Assembly (NCBI RefSeq): GCF_013004375.1
Contig: NZ_JABERI010000009.1
Span: 62,001 to 126,000, forward strand
DNA: 64,000 nt
Reading direction: 5' to 3'
Source: Acinetobacter terrae
Lineage (GTDB): Bacteria; Pseudomonadota; Gammaproteobacteria; Pseudomonadales; Moraxellaceae
A model generated the notes under the pieces. That model was given only the letters and a program-made list of their open reading frames with translations, did no database searches and had not been told where the DNA came from. Shown one piece after another: positions 38,619 to 47,653 of the stretch. The stretch's first letter is position 1. The number at the start of each line of letters is the position of its first letter. The position numbers and the translations under genes are program-made.

Positions 38619-39211
38619 TGAGTACTCCCCAAATTATTTTGGCTTCAAGCAGCCAAACCCGTAAAGACTTAATGAACCGCCTGCGCATCGATTATCAAAG
38701 TATCGTGCCTGATATTGATGAATCTCCCCGTGGTGAAAATCATGCGGATCATTTGGCAAAAAGACTGGCTTTTGAAAAAGCCAAAGCCATTTCAGAACAA
38801 TATCCAGAAGCGATTGTGATTGGATCCGACCAGGTTGCTTGGCGTGAAGGCGCACCAGATATTTTTATTGGCAAACCACTAACTGTTGAAAAAGCAGTAA
38901 AACAGTTACAAGCCAATTCAGATAAAATTGTCTATTTCAGTACCGCATTAAGTGTTCAGCAGCAATCAACCGGCTTTGAACAAACGCTGGTTGAACACTA
39001 TAAGGTCAAATTTCGCAAACTCAGTCTTGCTGAAATTGAGCGTTATATTGAAGTAGAACAACCTTTAATGTGTGCCGGCAGTTTCAAATGTGAAAGCCTG
39101 GGTATTAGCCTGTTTGAGCAAATGAATGGGCAAGACCAAACTACGCTAATGGGCATGCCGATGATTCAGCTTTGCCATATCCTGCGTCAACTGAATATTT
39201 TAGTTCCTTAA
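38618..39211 (+). CDS. Maf-family nucleotide pyrophosphatase, YceF type
   Basis: The ATG at 38618 overlaps the upstream stop and gives 197 residues. Family motifs are ILASSSQTRKDLM, ESPRGENHADHLAKRLAFEK, VIGSDQVAW and AGSFKCESLGISLFEQ. The SDQVA form matches the YceF (7-methyl-GTP pyrophosphatase) subgroup rather than the ADT form of YhdE. It is followed by the RoxA-type gene after 15 nt, so the three genes form an operon. Confidence 0.9.
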   Translation: MSTPQIILASSSQTRKDLMNRLRIDYQSIVPDIDESPRGENHADHLAKRLAFEKAKAISEQYPEAIVIGSDQVAWREGAPDIFIGKPLTVEKAVKQLQANSDKIVYFSTALSVQQQSTGFEQTLVEHYKVKFRKLSLAEIERYIEVEQPLMCAGSFKCESLGISLFEQMNGQDQTTLMGMPMIQLCHILRQLNILVP

Positions 39212-39226
39212 TTTTAGGCTGTATTT

Positions 39227-40396
39227 ATGTCTCAACCTTTAGATGTATTAGGCGGAATTACCGCTGAACAATTTCTTGCCGAATATTGGCAAAAAAAACC
39301 ATTACTGGTACGTAATGCGCTTCCTAAAATTGTGAATCTGTTAGAACCTAACGATGTGATGGAACTTGCACTGGATGAAAATGTCAGTGCCCGTTTAATC
39401 AAACAAAAAGATAAAGATCCCAACCAATGGTCTGTGAAATCATCGCCTTTAACGAAAGCTGATTTCCAGAAGATGCCAAAGCTTTGGACTTTACTCGTAC
39501 AAGCGGTGGATCATTACTCTTTTGACCTTGCTGAACTTTGGAAAAAATTTCCTTTTATTCCGCAGTGGCGTCGTGATGACATCATGGTGTCGTATGCCCA
39601 AAAAGGCGGCTCAGTCGGTAAACATTTCGATTTTTACGATGTGTTTTTAGTACAGGGTCATGGACACCGTCGCTGGCAGTTAGGTCAAATGTGCGATGCC
39701 GAAAGCGAATTTGTTGCAGGCCAACCATTAAAATTACTGCCAGAGATGGAAGTTCATTTTGATGAAGTTTTAGCACCAGGCGATTTGCTCTATGTACCAC
39801 CAGGTCTGTCTCATTACGGCGTAGCAGAAGATGACTGCCTGACCTACTCATTTGGTTTCCGTATGCCAAATGTGGCCGAAATGATGGATCGCGTAAGTGA
39901 TAAATTTGCCGCGGATCAATTGCTTAAAAACCCACTGACTGACATTATTCGCGACAAAATCAGCCCGATCGGTCAAATCAGTCAGGCTGAACTTGAGTAT
40001 TTAAAAGCAGAACTTTTAGCACAATTGCAAAATCCAACCGTGCTTGAAGATGCACTCATGAGCCTGATGTCGGAACCAAAATATCCTGAAAACATTCCAG
40101 AGGCAGAAGCCATTGGTACAGGTGATTTGGAAGAAGCGTTGGATCAAGGTTATTCCCTCATTCTTGAGCCAGCATCACGTCTACTTTATACCGAAGACGA
40201 AGATGAGTTGCTGTTCTGGGCCAATGGTGAAGGCATTTGTATTTCAGATGCGTTTGCACCGATTTTAAAACAATTGGCTGATGGCAGTTCAGTATTACTC
40301 GATGAAAATCTTTATGATCCAGATATGCTGGAAGACATCGTAAACCTGTTAAATGAATCGATTCTGATGTTATTACCTGCTACAGAGCAAGAATAA
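39227..40396 (+). CDS. Cupin/JmjC 2-oxoglutarate oxygenase, ribosomal protein uL16 arginine hydroxylase type (RoxA/YcfD)
   Basis: This is a 389-residue protein. The JmjC-type Fe(II) ligands are His and Asp in GGSVGKHFDFYDVFLVQ and a distal His in LSHYGVAEDDC. The sequence KPLLVRNALP at the start and GHGHRRWQLG in the core are typical of the YcfD/RoxA group. The C-terminal half is the dimerisation/winged-helix region. The family hydroxylates an arginine of ribosomal protein uL16. Specificity here is inferred by family. Confidence 0.88.
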   Translation: MSQPLDVLGGITAEQFLAEYWQKKPLLVRNALPKIVNLLEPNDVMELALDENVSARLIKQKDKDPNQWSVKSSPLTKADFQKMPKLWTLLVQAVDHYSFDLAELWKKFPFIPQWRRDDIMVSYAQKGGSVGKHFDFYDVFLVQGHGHRRWQLGQMCDAESEFVAGQPLKLLPEMEVHFDEVLAPGDLLYVPPGLSHYGVAEDDCLTYSFGFRMPNVAEMMDRVSDKFAADQLLKNPLTDIIRDKISPIGQISQAELEYLKAELLAQLQNPTVLEDALMSLMSEPKYPENIPEAEAIGTGDLEEALDQGYSLILEPASRLLYTEDEDELLFWANGEGICISDAFAPILKQLADGSSVLLDENLYDPDMLEDIVNLLNESILMLLPATEQE

Positions 40397-40403
40397 ACCA
40401 AGC

Positions 40404-40433
40404 AAAAAGGGGAAATTAGATTTCCCCTTTTTT
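40404..40433 (+). terminator. Terminator of the DUF2237-maf-RoxA operon
   Basis: AAAAAGGGGAAA and TTTCCCCTTTTT form a 12-bp stem with a 5-nt loop. Confidence 0.85.
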
Positions 40434-40613
40434 ATATTCTAGAAGCATTAAAGTTTATTTTTTAGAAAAATCAAAAGCGAAATAACTTATAAATTTTAGT
40501 TTTTCGCAACTCGATAATATGAAGTGGCTAAATAAATATGCGTATGTATTTGCACCATTTCATCATGATAGTGCCTTATTCCAATAACGTTAGTTTCAGC
40601 TGCATAAATAAAA

Positions 40614-42494
40614 TCATTTAAGCTGAACAATCGCTTGGATTATCGTACAACCTTCTTCAGAAGATAAATTAAGTTCTGCCCCCATGCGCTCTAAGCGCAT
40701 TTTCATGCTGCGCATCCCAACACTTAATCCCTGTTGTGCCACACAATCCGTATTAAAACCCACACCATCATCCTGTATGGTCAAAATCAATTGATTTTCC
40801 AAAAGATAAGTCATCGCCACTTTCACATTTTTTGCCTGACTGTGTTTAATCACATTGGTTAAACTTTCTTCTAATACTCGAATCAAGGTCAAACACTGGA
40901 GCGCTGTGGGTACCGCCTGCCACTCACGAGGAAAAGCCCATTTAGAATGAATATCTAATTCCTCCATCAGCTGACTAAAACGGTGCCTGACGGGCGCAAC
41001 CCACATGACTGGACTGACTGGAATTTTATTATCAGCAGAAGAACCACTATCAATAATTTGCCTTAAATCATCTCTTAATAATTTGAGCATCGATAAAAAT
41101 TGCTGATTCGGAATATTATGTGCACTTTGATCCACTAAAATCATGGAGCGAACCAGGGAGGCCCCCAAACCATCATGTAAATCATGGGATAAATGTATTC
41201 TTTCTTGCAGCCTAACATTCTCAAGCTCTAACTGATGCTTTTCATTCAGACTTGAACTCAGGTCTTCCCCAACTTGTTTAACTTTGACTTCTAATGCGGC
41301 ATTAAATGTTTCTATTTTTTTTACGTTGCGTGTCAATCTCGTACCCAATATGACCACCACAAAAAAGGTAATAATCGGTGAGGAATAAGGTGATAATGGT
41401 CGTGCATCAGCTGTAGATTCCGATAATAACAATAGAATATCGAGTACAGCAAAACTGCAGATTCCGATTAAGCAAATGGCTAAAAAAATATAATCTGCTC
41501 GTCGAGATTTAATAGCACAATAGCTTATATATATACAGGTAAAGAAAAACAAGCCCACATAAATTAAAAATATTAGTGGAAAGACAAAATAAATAAATTG
41601 CTGTGGGGTGAAAAAGATACACGCGATGGCAAGTCCAGTCGCAAAATAAATCGAAGCTTCAATTTTGGCTAAATGCGTTCGGATAAATCTGAGTAAATAA
41701 ATACAGAAACTAACAATATACAGGACAAAGAAAGCCAAATTTGTTTGGATTGCCATTAAGCTGGTTGGATATGGAAATGTCTCTGTCACCAATACATTGG
41801 AAATAAATAATACCCACAATAATGAACTTAATGCGAACCATCCAAAGGGGGTTTCTTTCGGTCTTAATAACCAGATCACAAAACAGATGATCCCAAAAGT
41901 GATCGATAAAATGATGTTGATTTGAAATAATGTTCTGCGGTTCCAGATTTTGCTTTGATGGATTTCATAATTGCTTTGCACATTATTAAAGGAAATCGTA
42001 CCAAGCCCTGGAGATTGAAAGGCAAAACCCTTCACATAAATCAAAATTTCATTTTCATTAGATCTTAATCCCGATATCGGTAAGATCCAATAACGCGGCA
42101 TATTCCAGCTTTTAGACAAAGGCTCCTGTAAATGCTGATCCCGCCAAAGCAAATCACCATTTAAAAAAACTGCCCCTGCAGAATTAATATAATCAATTGA
42201 AAAAGTAATCGGCTCTGCTAACTTCGCATTATTTTGACATGCCCAGTTCCATTCAATCTTATACCAGACAGCACCATTATAATTTTTCCAGTGCTTATTC
42301 CATTTATCTGGCAACTGTACCAACTGCCAGCCTTGCTTGGGTAAAACTGTCTGAGAAGGCGTTTTCACTACAGAAATCGAATTGATATGCACTGAACATT
42401 GTTCATTAATACTTTCTGTTATTTCCGCATAACTGATTCGGCTGAATAAACTCAGCAAAAATATGCAAAAGAAATACAGGATGGAATATTTCAT
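40614..42494 (-). CDS. Sensor histidine kinase with 7TM-DISM sensor, NarX/DegS-like kinase core
   Basis: This is a 626-residue protein. A signal peptide covers residues 1-23. A periplasmic beta-sandwich of 7TMR-DISM type spans about 30-180, seven membrane helices about 188-390, a coiled coil about 395-430, and a HisKA_3 domain with phospho-acceptor H440 in SHDLHDGLGASLVRS. The HATPase_c domain follows (EESLTNVIKHSQ, QDDGVGFN, GLSVGMRSMKMRLERMG). The ATG overlaps the original stop of the response-regulator gene (ATGA), so the two were translationally coupled. The upstream regulator now ends early. The signal is unknown. Confidence 0.9.
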   Translation of the reverse strand: MKYSILYFFCIFLLSLFSRISYAEITESINEQCSVHINSISVVKTPSQTVLPKQGWQLVQLPDKWNKHWKNYNGAVWYKIEWNWACQNNAKLAEPITFSIDYINSAGAVFLNGDLLWRDQHLQEPLSKSWNMPRYWILPISGLRSNENEILIYVKGFAFQSPGLGTISFNNVQSNYEIHQSKIWNRRTLFQINIILSITFGIICFVIWLLRPKETPFGWFALSSLLWVLFISNVLVTETFPYPTSLMAIQTNLAFFVLYIVSFCIYLLRFIRTHLAKIEASIYFATGLAIACIFFTPQQFIYFVFPLIFLIYVGLFFFTCIYISYCAIKSRRADYIFLAICLIGICSFAVLDILLLLSESTADARPLSPYSSPIITFFVVVILGTRLTRNVKKIETFNAALEVKVKQVGEDLSSSLNEKHQLELENVRLQERIHLSHDLHDGLGASLVRSMILVDQSAHNIPNQQFLSMLKLLRDDLRQIIDSGSSADNKIPVSPVMWVAPVRHRFSQLMEELDIHSKWAFPREWQAVPTALQCLTLIRVLEESLTNVIKHSQAKNVKVAMTYLLENQLILTIQDDGVGFNTDCVAQQGLSVGMRSMKMRLERMGAELNLSSEEGCTIIQAIVQLK

Positions 42495-42559
42495 AAAATC
42501 CCTAAGGATCGTGCTGCACTGACTGCTTTGGTTCTTTTCGTCACCGCCAATTTTCGCTA
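42491..42559 (-). pseudogene. Orphaned 3' end of the response-regulator gene beyond the amber codon
   Basis: In the regulator frame this segment encodes TAG, then RKLAVTKRTKAVSAARSLGI and Leu, then TGA. It matches the expected last turn of the LuxR recognition helix and the dimerisation helix. The preserved frame and the ATGA junction with the kinase show that the stop is a recent single-base event. Confidence 0.8.
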
Positions 42560-43174
42560 AATATGCTTGATGTGACTTTCCACCGTATATTTAGAGACAA
42601 ATAATTGTTCTGCTATTTCTTTATTACTCATCCCCTGCGCAACCAAGTCTAAAATTTCTGTTTCACGGTTGGTCAAAAGTGCCACATCAGACTCCAATGA
42701 TTTGTCATCATTTGATCCTGTAATCACTGAAGCTGAGATCTGCTTTAAAATTTCTTGTGCAATAAAAGGATCAATTGGTGCTCCGCCGCGTAAAATACTG
42801 CGGATAGCCAATCGCACTTCCGCATCATCGCGTTCCTTCAAGACATAACCTGTCGCACCCGCTTTGATGGCAGAAAATAGACTTTCTTGCGTACTCCATG
42901 CTGATATCACTAAGATTAAGGCACTATTATCTACGCTACGCAGCTTTTCTATTAGTTCTATCCCATTTCCATCAGGAAGTCCGAGATCGACCAATGCCAA
43001 GGAAACAGGTTGTTGTTCTATTTGCAGGAAGGCTTCTTTTAGATTCCTGGCAAAAATGAGCACATCATTGTCATAGCCCAATTCGACCAATATATTTCTT
43101 AAGCGTTCTCGAATGAGATCTTCATCTTCAACAATTAAAACTGGTACAGGTAAAATCGTTTCTAATCCCGACAC
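42557..43174 (-). CDS. LuxR-type response regulator, truncated by an in-frame amber codon
   Basis: The visible product is 205 residues and starts at GTG 43174 with AAAGGGG upstream. The receiver domain is residues 10-125, with acidic pocket E16/D17 and phospho-acceptor D63 (LALVDLGLPDGNG). The HTH begins near residue 163 (LLTNRETEILDLVAQGMSNK) and stops at SHIKHI, inside the recognition helix. After the TAG at 42557-42559 the same frame continues for 22 codons (RKLAVTKRTKAVSAARSLGI and Leu) to a TGA at 42491-42493 that overlaps the kinase ATG. The normal gene would give 227 residues, with Tyr expected at the TAG. It is probably impaired in DNA binding unless suppressed. Confidence 0.85.
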   Translation of the reverse strand: MSGLETILPVPVLIVEDEDLIRERLRNILVELGYDNDVLIFARNLKEAFLQIEQQPVSLALVDLGLPDGNGIELIEKLRSVDNSALILVISAWSTQESLFSAIKAGATGYVLKERDDAEVRLAIRSILRGGAPIDPFIAQEILKQISASVITGSNDDKSLESDVALLTNRETEILDLVAQGMSNKEIAEQLFVSKYTVESHIKHI

Positions 43175-43266
43175 ACACTACCCCTTTTTTTATTGGTTCA
43201 ATATAACGGAAAAGAAAATTAAAAAAATATCCCTAAAACTAAGTAATTTGATGACTTTTATACTAG

Positions 43267-44104
43267 GGCGTGTCCTCATTTGAAGAATGGATTTTAAAGA
43301 CTTAAAATAATCTTCCAAATTATTTGTACTTCAATATTATTCAATGGCACGTACTCTTCTCACCGATGATATTTGGCAGCAAATCCAAGATACAATGCGA
43401 TTACACGGTTGCTACTGTTCAAAGAATAGTAGAAATATCATGGAAGCGATCTTATGGAAACTACGTACAGGCGCCACATGGCGTGATATTCCTCAAGAAT
43501 TTTGTCCTTGGCAAACTGCTTATAATCGTTTTAATCGTTGGGCAAGTAAGGGATTGTGGGATAAATTTTTTTTAGATTACGAGGCGTCTTGGATCAAGAA
43601 TGGGTATTCATTGACGGAAGCTACATACGCGTGCATCAACATGCAAGTGGAGCTCGGAATGGTTCCGAAAGAGCAATTGGACAATCACGTGGTGGACGAA
43701 CAACAAAAATACATCTTGCAACCGACGCGAATGGATTACCGATTGATTTTAAAATCACTGGGGGTGACGTCCACGACAGTCAAGTTGCAGAGCAATTGAT
43801 AGAGACTGTAGAAGCAGCAGATTATTTAATTGCAGATAAAGGATATGATGCTGAGCCTATCAGAATATTTATTAAAAATAAGAATATGATCCCCATTATT
43901 CCAATGAGATCAAATAGTAAAAGATTAAATAAAGAATTTGATAAATATCTATATCGATTAAGGCATTTAGTTGAAAATGCCTTTGCGAGGTTGAAACATT
44001 TTCGAGCGATTGCAACCCGATTTGATAAGCTTGCACGAAATTATCAGTCTATGATTTACATTGCTTGCATGTTTATTTGGTGTAAAGCCAAATGAGGACA
44101 CGCC
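43267..44104 (+). mobile_element. IS5-family (IS427-group-like) insertion sequence
   Basis: The ends carry inverted repeats: GGCGTGTCCTCATTTG at 43267-43282 and its exact reverse complement at 44089-44104. Length is about 838 bp, with one frameshifted transposase covering most of it. A TA dinucleotide lies near both ends (43264-43265 and 44106-44107) and could be the target duplication if one extra base belongs to each end. The element lies 92 bp upstream of the response-regulator gene. It looks intact. No exact IS name is claimed. Confidence 0.92.
43344..44095 (+). CDS. IS5/IS427-group transposase made by -1 frameshift (orfA/orfB)
   Basis: orfA starts at ATG 43344 (MARTLLTDDIWQQIQDTM) and has the N-terminal domain with FRTGATWRDIP-like TGATWRDIPQEFCPW. 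At a run of eight T (43566-43573) a -1 slip leads into the orfB frame, giving FRLRGVLDQEWVFIDGS. orfB holds the DDE residues: Asp in VFIDGSYIRVHQH, Asp in TGGDVHDSQ, and Glu in the Y-x2-R-x3-E-x6-K signature YRLRHLVENAFARLK. Read without the slip, orfA runs to 43799. Two-ORF frameshifting is usual in this IS group. Confidence 0.88.
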
Positions 44105-44280
44105 ATAATAATTTAAATTTTAATTTAACATTTTGAGACTTACCCTCTCAATTTAACACGATAAAATAAAAACACTGACGATTCAATCAATGATTAATAC
44201 ATGATCAATAAATTAAATCATCCCAATAAAATTCAGTGTGTAGCACTATCTGAGTTTAAAGAAAATTGATTGATTTAAAT

Positions 44281-44313
44281 AAAAAGAAACAGCCGATCTA
44301 GCTGTTTCTTTAT
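44281..44313 (-). terminator. Terminator of the tandem GST-N gene
   Basis: AAAGAAACAGC and GCTGTTTCTTT form an 11-bp stem with a 7-nt loop, with A/T tracts on both sides. The 224-bp stretch between the IS and this gene shows nothing else. Confidence 0.75.
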
Positions 44314-44328
44314 TACAGTTTTGATGAT

Positions 44329-45105
44329 TCAGCTATATTGTTTTTTTAAATATTTCACAATTTCAGCTGACTCAAACATTTTCACTCCAGTATTCGGGTC
44401 GACTAAATAAGGAACTTGAATATCACGCCCCATAAGTTCAACCACTCTTGCACGCTTACCGCCTTTTAGAGGTTCATATTTCCCTGGTTTTAGGCGTAAA
44501 GCTGCGGGTCCCATATCTTGCCAGCGTTCTTTGGACACATTATGAAATATGAATGGAAGTTCTAGTTCAGTTAATACACCACGTACAACGCGCGTAAATG
44601 GACTCGCTTCAAAACCCCACAATTCAAGAAGCTGGGCGGGCGCCTCGCGATCAATAATTTTTCTATTAATCCAAACCCCACGTGCGCCATTAATGATTGT
44701 GCCAGCAAAGGCAGCCACAGGAATTTTGGGATATTGGGCAAATTTTTTCGGTGTTTTTCCAGTTTTGCCATAATGTTTAAATAAATAGTGGATGATGTCT
44801 TGAGACTCATACATCTGGGTACCCGAGTTTTCATCAATAAAAAATGGAAATTGTTTTTTCCCACCTTTTTCTTTGACAATTTTTCGGTACTTCTGCCCAC
44901 CTTTTGGACAAGGATAAACCTCATAATCCAGATTTAACAAGGTCATGACTTCACGTACACGACGGCAAAATGGTGAACCTTCAAACTCATAAAGTTTGAG
45001 TGGTTTTTCCGGCTGTTTCGGAAATGCAGTACCACTGACTCCGCGTCCACCTTCAGTCAATGCTGAAGCTAAAGCCTGTACAACTTTAATTTGATGATTC
45101 ACCAT
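44329..45105 (-). CDS. Protein with two tandem glutathione-S-transferase N-terminal (thioredoxin-fold) domains
   Basis: This 258-residue protein holds two copies of a GST-N/glutaredoxin-like domain. Copy 1 (about 35-118) has LYEFEGSPFCRRVREVMTLL and ends MYESQDIIHYLFKHYG. Copy 2 (about 163-258) has LWGFEASPFTRVVRGVLTEL and ends MFESAEIVKYLKKQYS. The first keeps the Cys of the SPFC motif; the second has Thr there. No GST C-terminal helical domain is seen. A role in glutathione-linked redox chemistry is inferred from the fold. rraA-like and NAD-binding genes lie upstream on the same strand. Confidence 0.8.
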   Translation of the reverse strand: MVNHQIKVVQALASALTEGGRGVSGTAFPKQPEKPLKLYEFEGSPFCRRVREVMTLLNLDYEVYPCPKGGQKYRKIVKEKGGKKQFPFFIDENSGTQMYESQDIIHYLFKHYGKTGKTPKKFAQYPKIPVAAFAGTIINGARGVWINRKIIDREAPAQLLELWGFEASPFTRVVRGVLTELELPFIFHNVSKERWQDMGPAALRLKPGKYEPLKGGKRARVVELMGRDIQVPYLVDPNTGVKMFESAEIVKYLKKQYS

Positions 45106-45127
45106 TTTTATCCTTATGCAATTGTCG

Positions 45128-45640
45128 TTATAAATCGACTAATTTTTCTTTTGCAATCACAATTCCATTGTTATCCGCATAGATATAATCGCCAGAATTG
45201 ATGCTTACACCACCAAAATACAAAGTTAAATCGACTTCGCCTATGCCTTTGCGATTACTTTTTTGCGGAATTGCAGCCAATGCATGTACCCCCAGATCCA
45301 ATTCAGCAATCGCATCTACATCGCGTACACAGCCGTAGATGACTACACCGTTCCAGTGATTTTTAACTGCTGACTCTGCAATCATATCGCCCATCAAGGC
45401 ACAGCGCATTGAAGCACCACCATCTACCACCAGTACTTTACCTGTACCGTCAGTCGCAAGTAGTTCTTTTACCCGCGAATTATCTTCAAAGCATTTAACC
45501 GTCACGACCTGACCGCCAAAACTTTTACGTGCACCATAGCTTTTAAAGAATTTACCATCCATGGATGGTGTCACCACTTGAATCACTTTTTCTGGATTGT
45601 CGTCAAGTAAATCGCAAGTTACAAATGCTGCATTAGACAC
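45128..45640 (-). CDS. rraA: RraA-family protein (RNase E regulator or 2-oxoglutarate aldolase-like)
   Basis: A 170-residue protein with the RraA motifs ATCDLLDD-like VTCDLLDDNP, KVLVVDGGASMRCALMGDMI, WNGVVIYGCVRDVDAI, LDLGVHALAAIPQKSNRKG and VSINSGDYIYADNNGIVIA. RraA proteins bind and inhibit RNase E. Very similar proteins are HMG/CHA-type aldolases, which need the R/D metal-site residues that are present here. Regulator versus aldolase cannot be settled by reading. It lies 13 nt from the next gene upstream. Confidence 0.85.
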   Translation of the reverse strand: MSNAAFVTCDLLDDNPEKVIQVVTPSMDGKFFKSYGARKSFGGQVVTVKCFEDNSRVKELLATDGTGKVLVVDGGASMRCALMGDMIAESAVKNHWNGVVIYGCVRDVDAIAELDLGVHALAAIPQKSNRKGIGEVDLTLYFGGVSINSGDYIYADNNGIVIAKEKLVDL

Positions 45641-45653
45641 TTTTTATTTCCCC

Positions 45654-46319
45654 TCATTTGGAATTTTGTATGCGTAAATTATCATAAATTTCAAATTTTT
45701 CAGTTTGAGTTTGCGCTGCCTCGACCATAGTATGAGCCACTTGCTTTGCTGTAACTGGCTTATATTTAAATGAGTCAGGTACTAAATGCGAGAATTTCCG
45801 ATAGAGCTTTTGAGTCAGATCTTCCAAGCTTCGTTGTTCTGGACGGTCACCTAACAATAATGAAGGACGTAGAATCGATACACGTTCAAGGTTTAAAATC
45901 TGGATATGCTTTTCCAGTTCACCTTTCACTCTATTATAGAAAAAATTTGAGTTGCTATTTGCACCCATTGCGCTGATCAGTAAGTAATGGGTATGGGTCG
46001 ATTCAAATAAATCGGCAAAATGTGCATTTATTTCATAATCAATATCATGAAATTTTTGCTTAGATCCCGCTTTCTTCAGCGTTGTCCCCAAACAACTAAA
46101 TGCATGGCTATATCCATTCACATCTTCGTCATTGAGCAAAAGAAAATCATCGAGAATGAATTGTTGTACTTTTTCCAAGCTTTTGAGTTCTGAATCTTCA
46201 CGACGGACCACTGCTGTAATTTTTTCGCAACTTTCTATACGATTGAGTTGGTTCAGTAGCTCACGACCTACTAAACCTGTTGCTCCAATCACAATTGCAC
46301 TTTTAATTGATTTAGTCAT
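45654..46319 (-). CDS. NAD(P)-binding Rossmann protein, atypical SDR (TIP30/HTATIP2-like)
   Basis: This 221-residue protein starts with a Rossmann motif, AIVIGATGLVGRELLNQL. Conserved features are AFSCLGTTLKKAGSKQ, LISAMGANSNSNFFYNRVKG and SILRPSLLLGDR, where YNRVKGE holds the YxxxK pair. It is an oxidoreductase-like protein of unknown substrate. It appears to be the first gene of a three-gene minus-strand group with rraA and the GST-N gene. Confidence 0.8.
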   Translation of the reverse strand: MTKSIKSAIVIGATGLVGRELLNQLNRIESCEKITAVVRREDSELKSLEKVQQFILDDFLLLNDEDVNGYSHAFSCLGTTLKKAGSKQKFHDIDYEINAHFADLFESTHTHYLLISAMGANSNSNFFYNRVKGELEKHIQILNLERVSILRPSLLLGDRPEQRSLEDLTQKLYRKFSHLVPDSFKYKPVTAKQVAHTMVEAAQTQTEKFEIYDNLRIQNSK

Positions 46320-46534
46320 TTTTTAAGCAATCTCTATAGGTTATTACTAATCTAACGGTTTCTTTAGAATTTTTATGCATCTAAAATGTTGTCAAAGCAA
46401 GTCAAGACTTGACTTAACGTCATAGTTTAATCACAATATGGCACTTGTTTACGGGCTGGTGACAATTCTTCTGATGAAGGTTTTCAGTTGCAATTTCAGC
46501 CCGCCCAGACCAATCTAATTCAAGGAGTGCACGA

Positions 46535-46801
46535 GTGGCAAACTCTGCTCAAGCTAAAAAACGTGCCCGTCAAAACGTTAAAGCACGTAAACACAACGCT
46601 AGCTTACGTTCAATGGTTCGTACTTATATCAAACGTACAGTAGCTGCTATCGCTGCTGGTGATTATGCAGTTGCTACAGAAGCTTACAAAGCAACTGTAC
46701 CTGTAATCGATCGTATGGCTGATAAAGGCATCATCCATAAAAACAAAGCTGCTCGTCATAAGAGCCGTTTGAATGCACAAGTTAAAGCTTTGGCTAACTA
46801 A
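46535..46801 (+). CDS. rpsT: 30S ribosomal protein S20
   Basis: This 88-residue basic protein starts at GTG 46535 with AAGGAG upstream. Features are [20 protein letters not shown] and [21 protein letters not shown]20 often uses a non-ATG start, linked to autoregulation of translation. It binds 16S rRNA in early 30S assembly. It is monocistronic with a terminator. Confidence 0.97.
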   Translation: MANSAQAKKRARQNVKARKHNASLRSMVRTYIKRTVAAIAAGDYAVATEAYKATVPVIDRMADKGIIHKNKAARHKSRLNAQVKALAN

Positions 46802-46813
46802 GTTGTTGCATTG

Positions 46814-46839
46814 AAAAAAGCCCGTTAAGGGCTTTTTTT
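46814..46839 (+). terminator. Terminator of rpsT
   Basis: AAAAAAGCCC and GGGCTTTTTT pair around GTTAA. The rest of the 399-bp gap to the META lipoprotein gene is A+T-rich with no gene seen. Confidence 0.85.
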
Positions 46840-47200
46840 ACGCCTGAAATTTCATCACTTATAAGTAAAATATATAATTTTTTGCACTTCAAATACTTTA
46901 GCTGATTAAGATTAAATTGTAATGAATTGAAAGCCGAATGATTGAATGCTGTTTAAACCACTTATATAACAAATATATGATTAATAAATAATTCTAATCT
47001 TATCTGTATCTTTGAGTTTATTAGTCCTTGTAACATTTAACACCTCTTGTTTACCCAAAATAATACATGTTTATTTTCCGATCAACTCTTGTAGATGATT
47101 AGTTAACAATCAAATGAATTCTAAGAAAATTTTATAAACTGCAATTTGTTTTAACTACCTCACAATTATCTTTAAGTATTAAATTAATTGGAGAAAAGCA

Positions 47201-47644
47201 ATGTTAAGAAAAATTATTCTCGCTATAAGTATAACAACTTCCTTAACTTTAGTTGGTTGTAGTACATCTATGCCAAATCCCTCCACTGATCGGAATTTAG
47301 ATCAATTGCAAAATAAAAATTGGGTCTTAACCGAAATTAATCAAGTTGTTTATAAAGCTGACCCGACCCAGTCTGCGGTTCCCACTATGACATTTGATAG
47401 TAATGAAGTAAGCGGCACCGATGGATGTAACCAATTCATGGGAGGTTATGCTGTTATGGGAACTCAGATTAAATTTGCAAATCTAAAAGCAGTAGAAAAT
47501 AACGCATGTTCAAATGCAACCAATTTACCGCAAAAGTTCTCTCAAGCATTAAGTCAAGTTGTGAGCTATGAGGCTTCCAAGACGGAATTAAAGTTCCTCG
47601 ATAGCAATAACAGAGTGATTATCAAATTTAAAAATCTTAAATAG
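47201..47644 (+). CDS. META-domain lipoprotein (HslJ-like)
   Basis: The protein is 147 residues. A lipoprotein signal peptide ends at LVGC (Cys about residue 20). The mature part is one META domain: LQNKNWVLTEINQV, PTMTFDSNEVSGTDGCNQFMG-type core and NNACSNATNLPQKFSQALS. META lipoproteins such as HslJ are outer-membrane or secreted stress proteins. GGAG lies upstream. It is followed by a terminator. Confidence 0.88.
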   Translation: MLRKIILAISITTSLTLVGCSTSMPNPSTDRNLDQLQNKNWVLTEINQVVYKADPTQSAVPTMTFDSNEVSGTDGCNQFMGGYAVMGTQIKFANLKAVENNACSNATNLPQKFSQALSQVVSYEASKTELKFLDSNNRVIIKFKNLK

Positions 47645-47653
47645 ATATAAATT

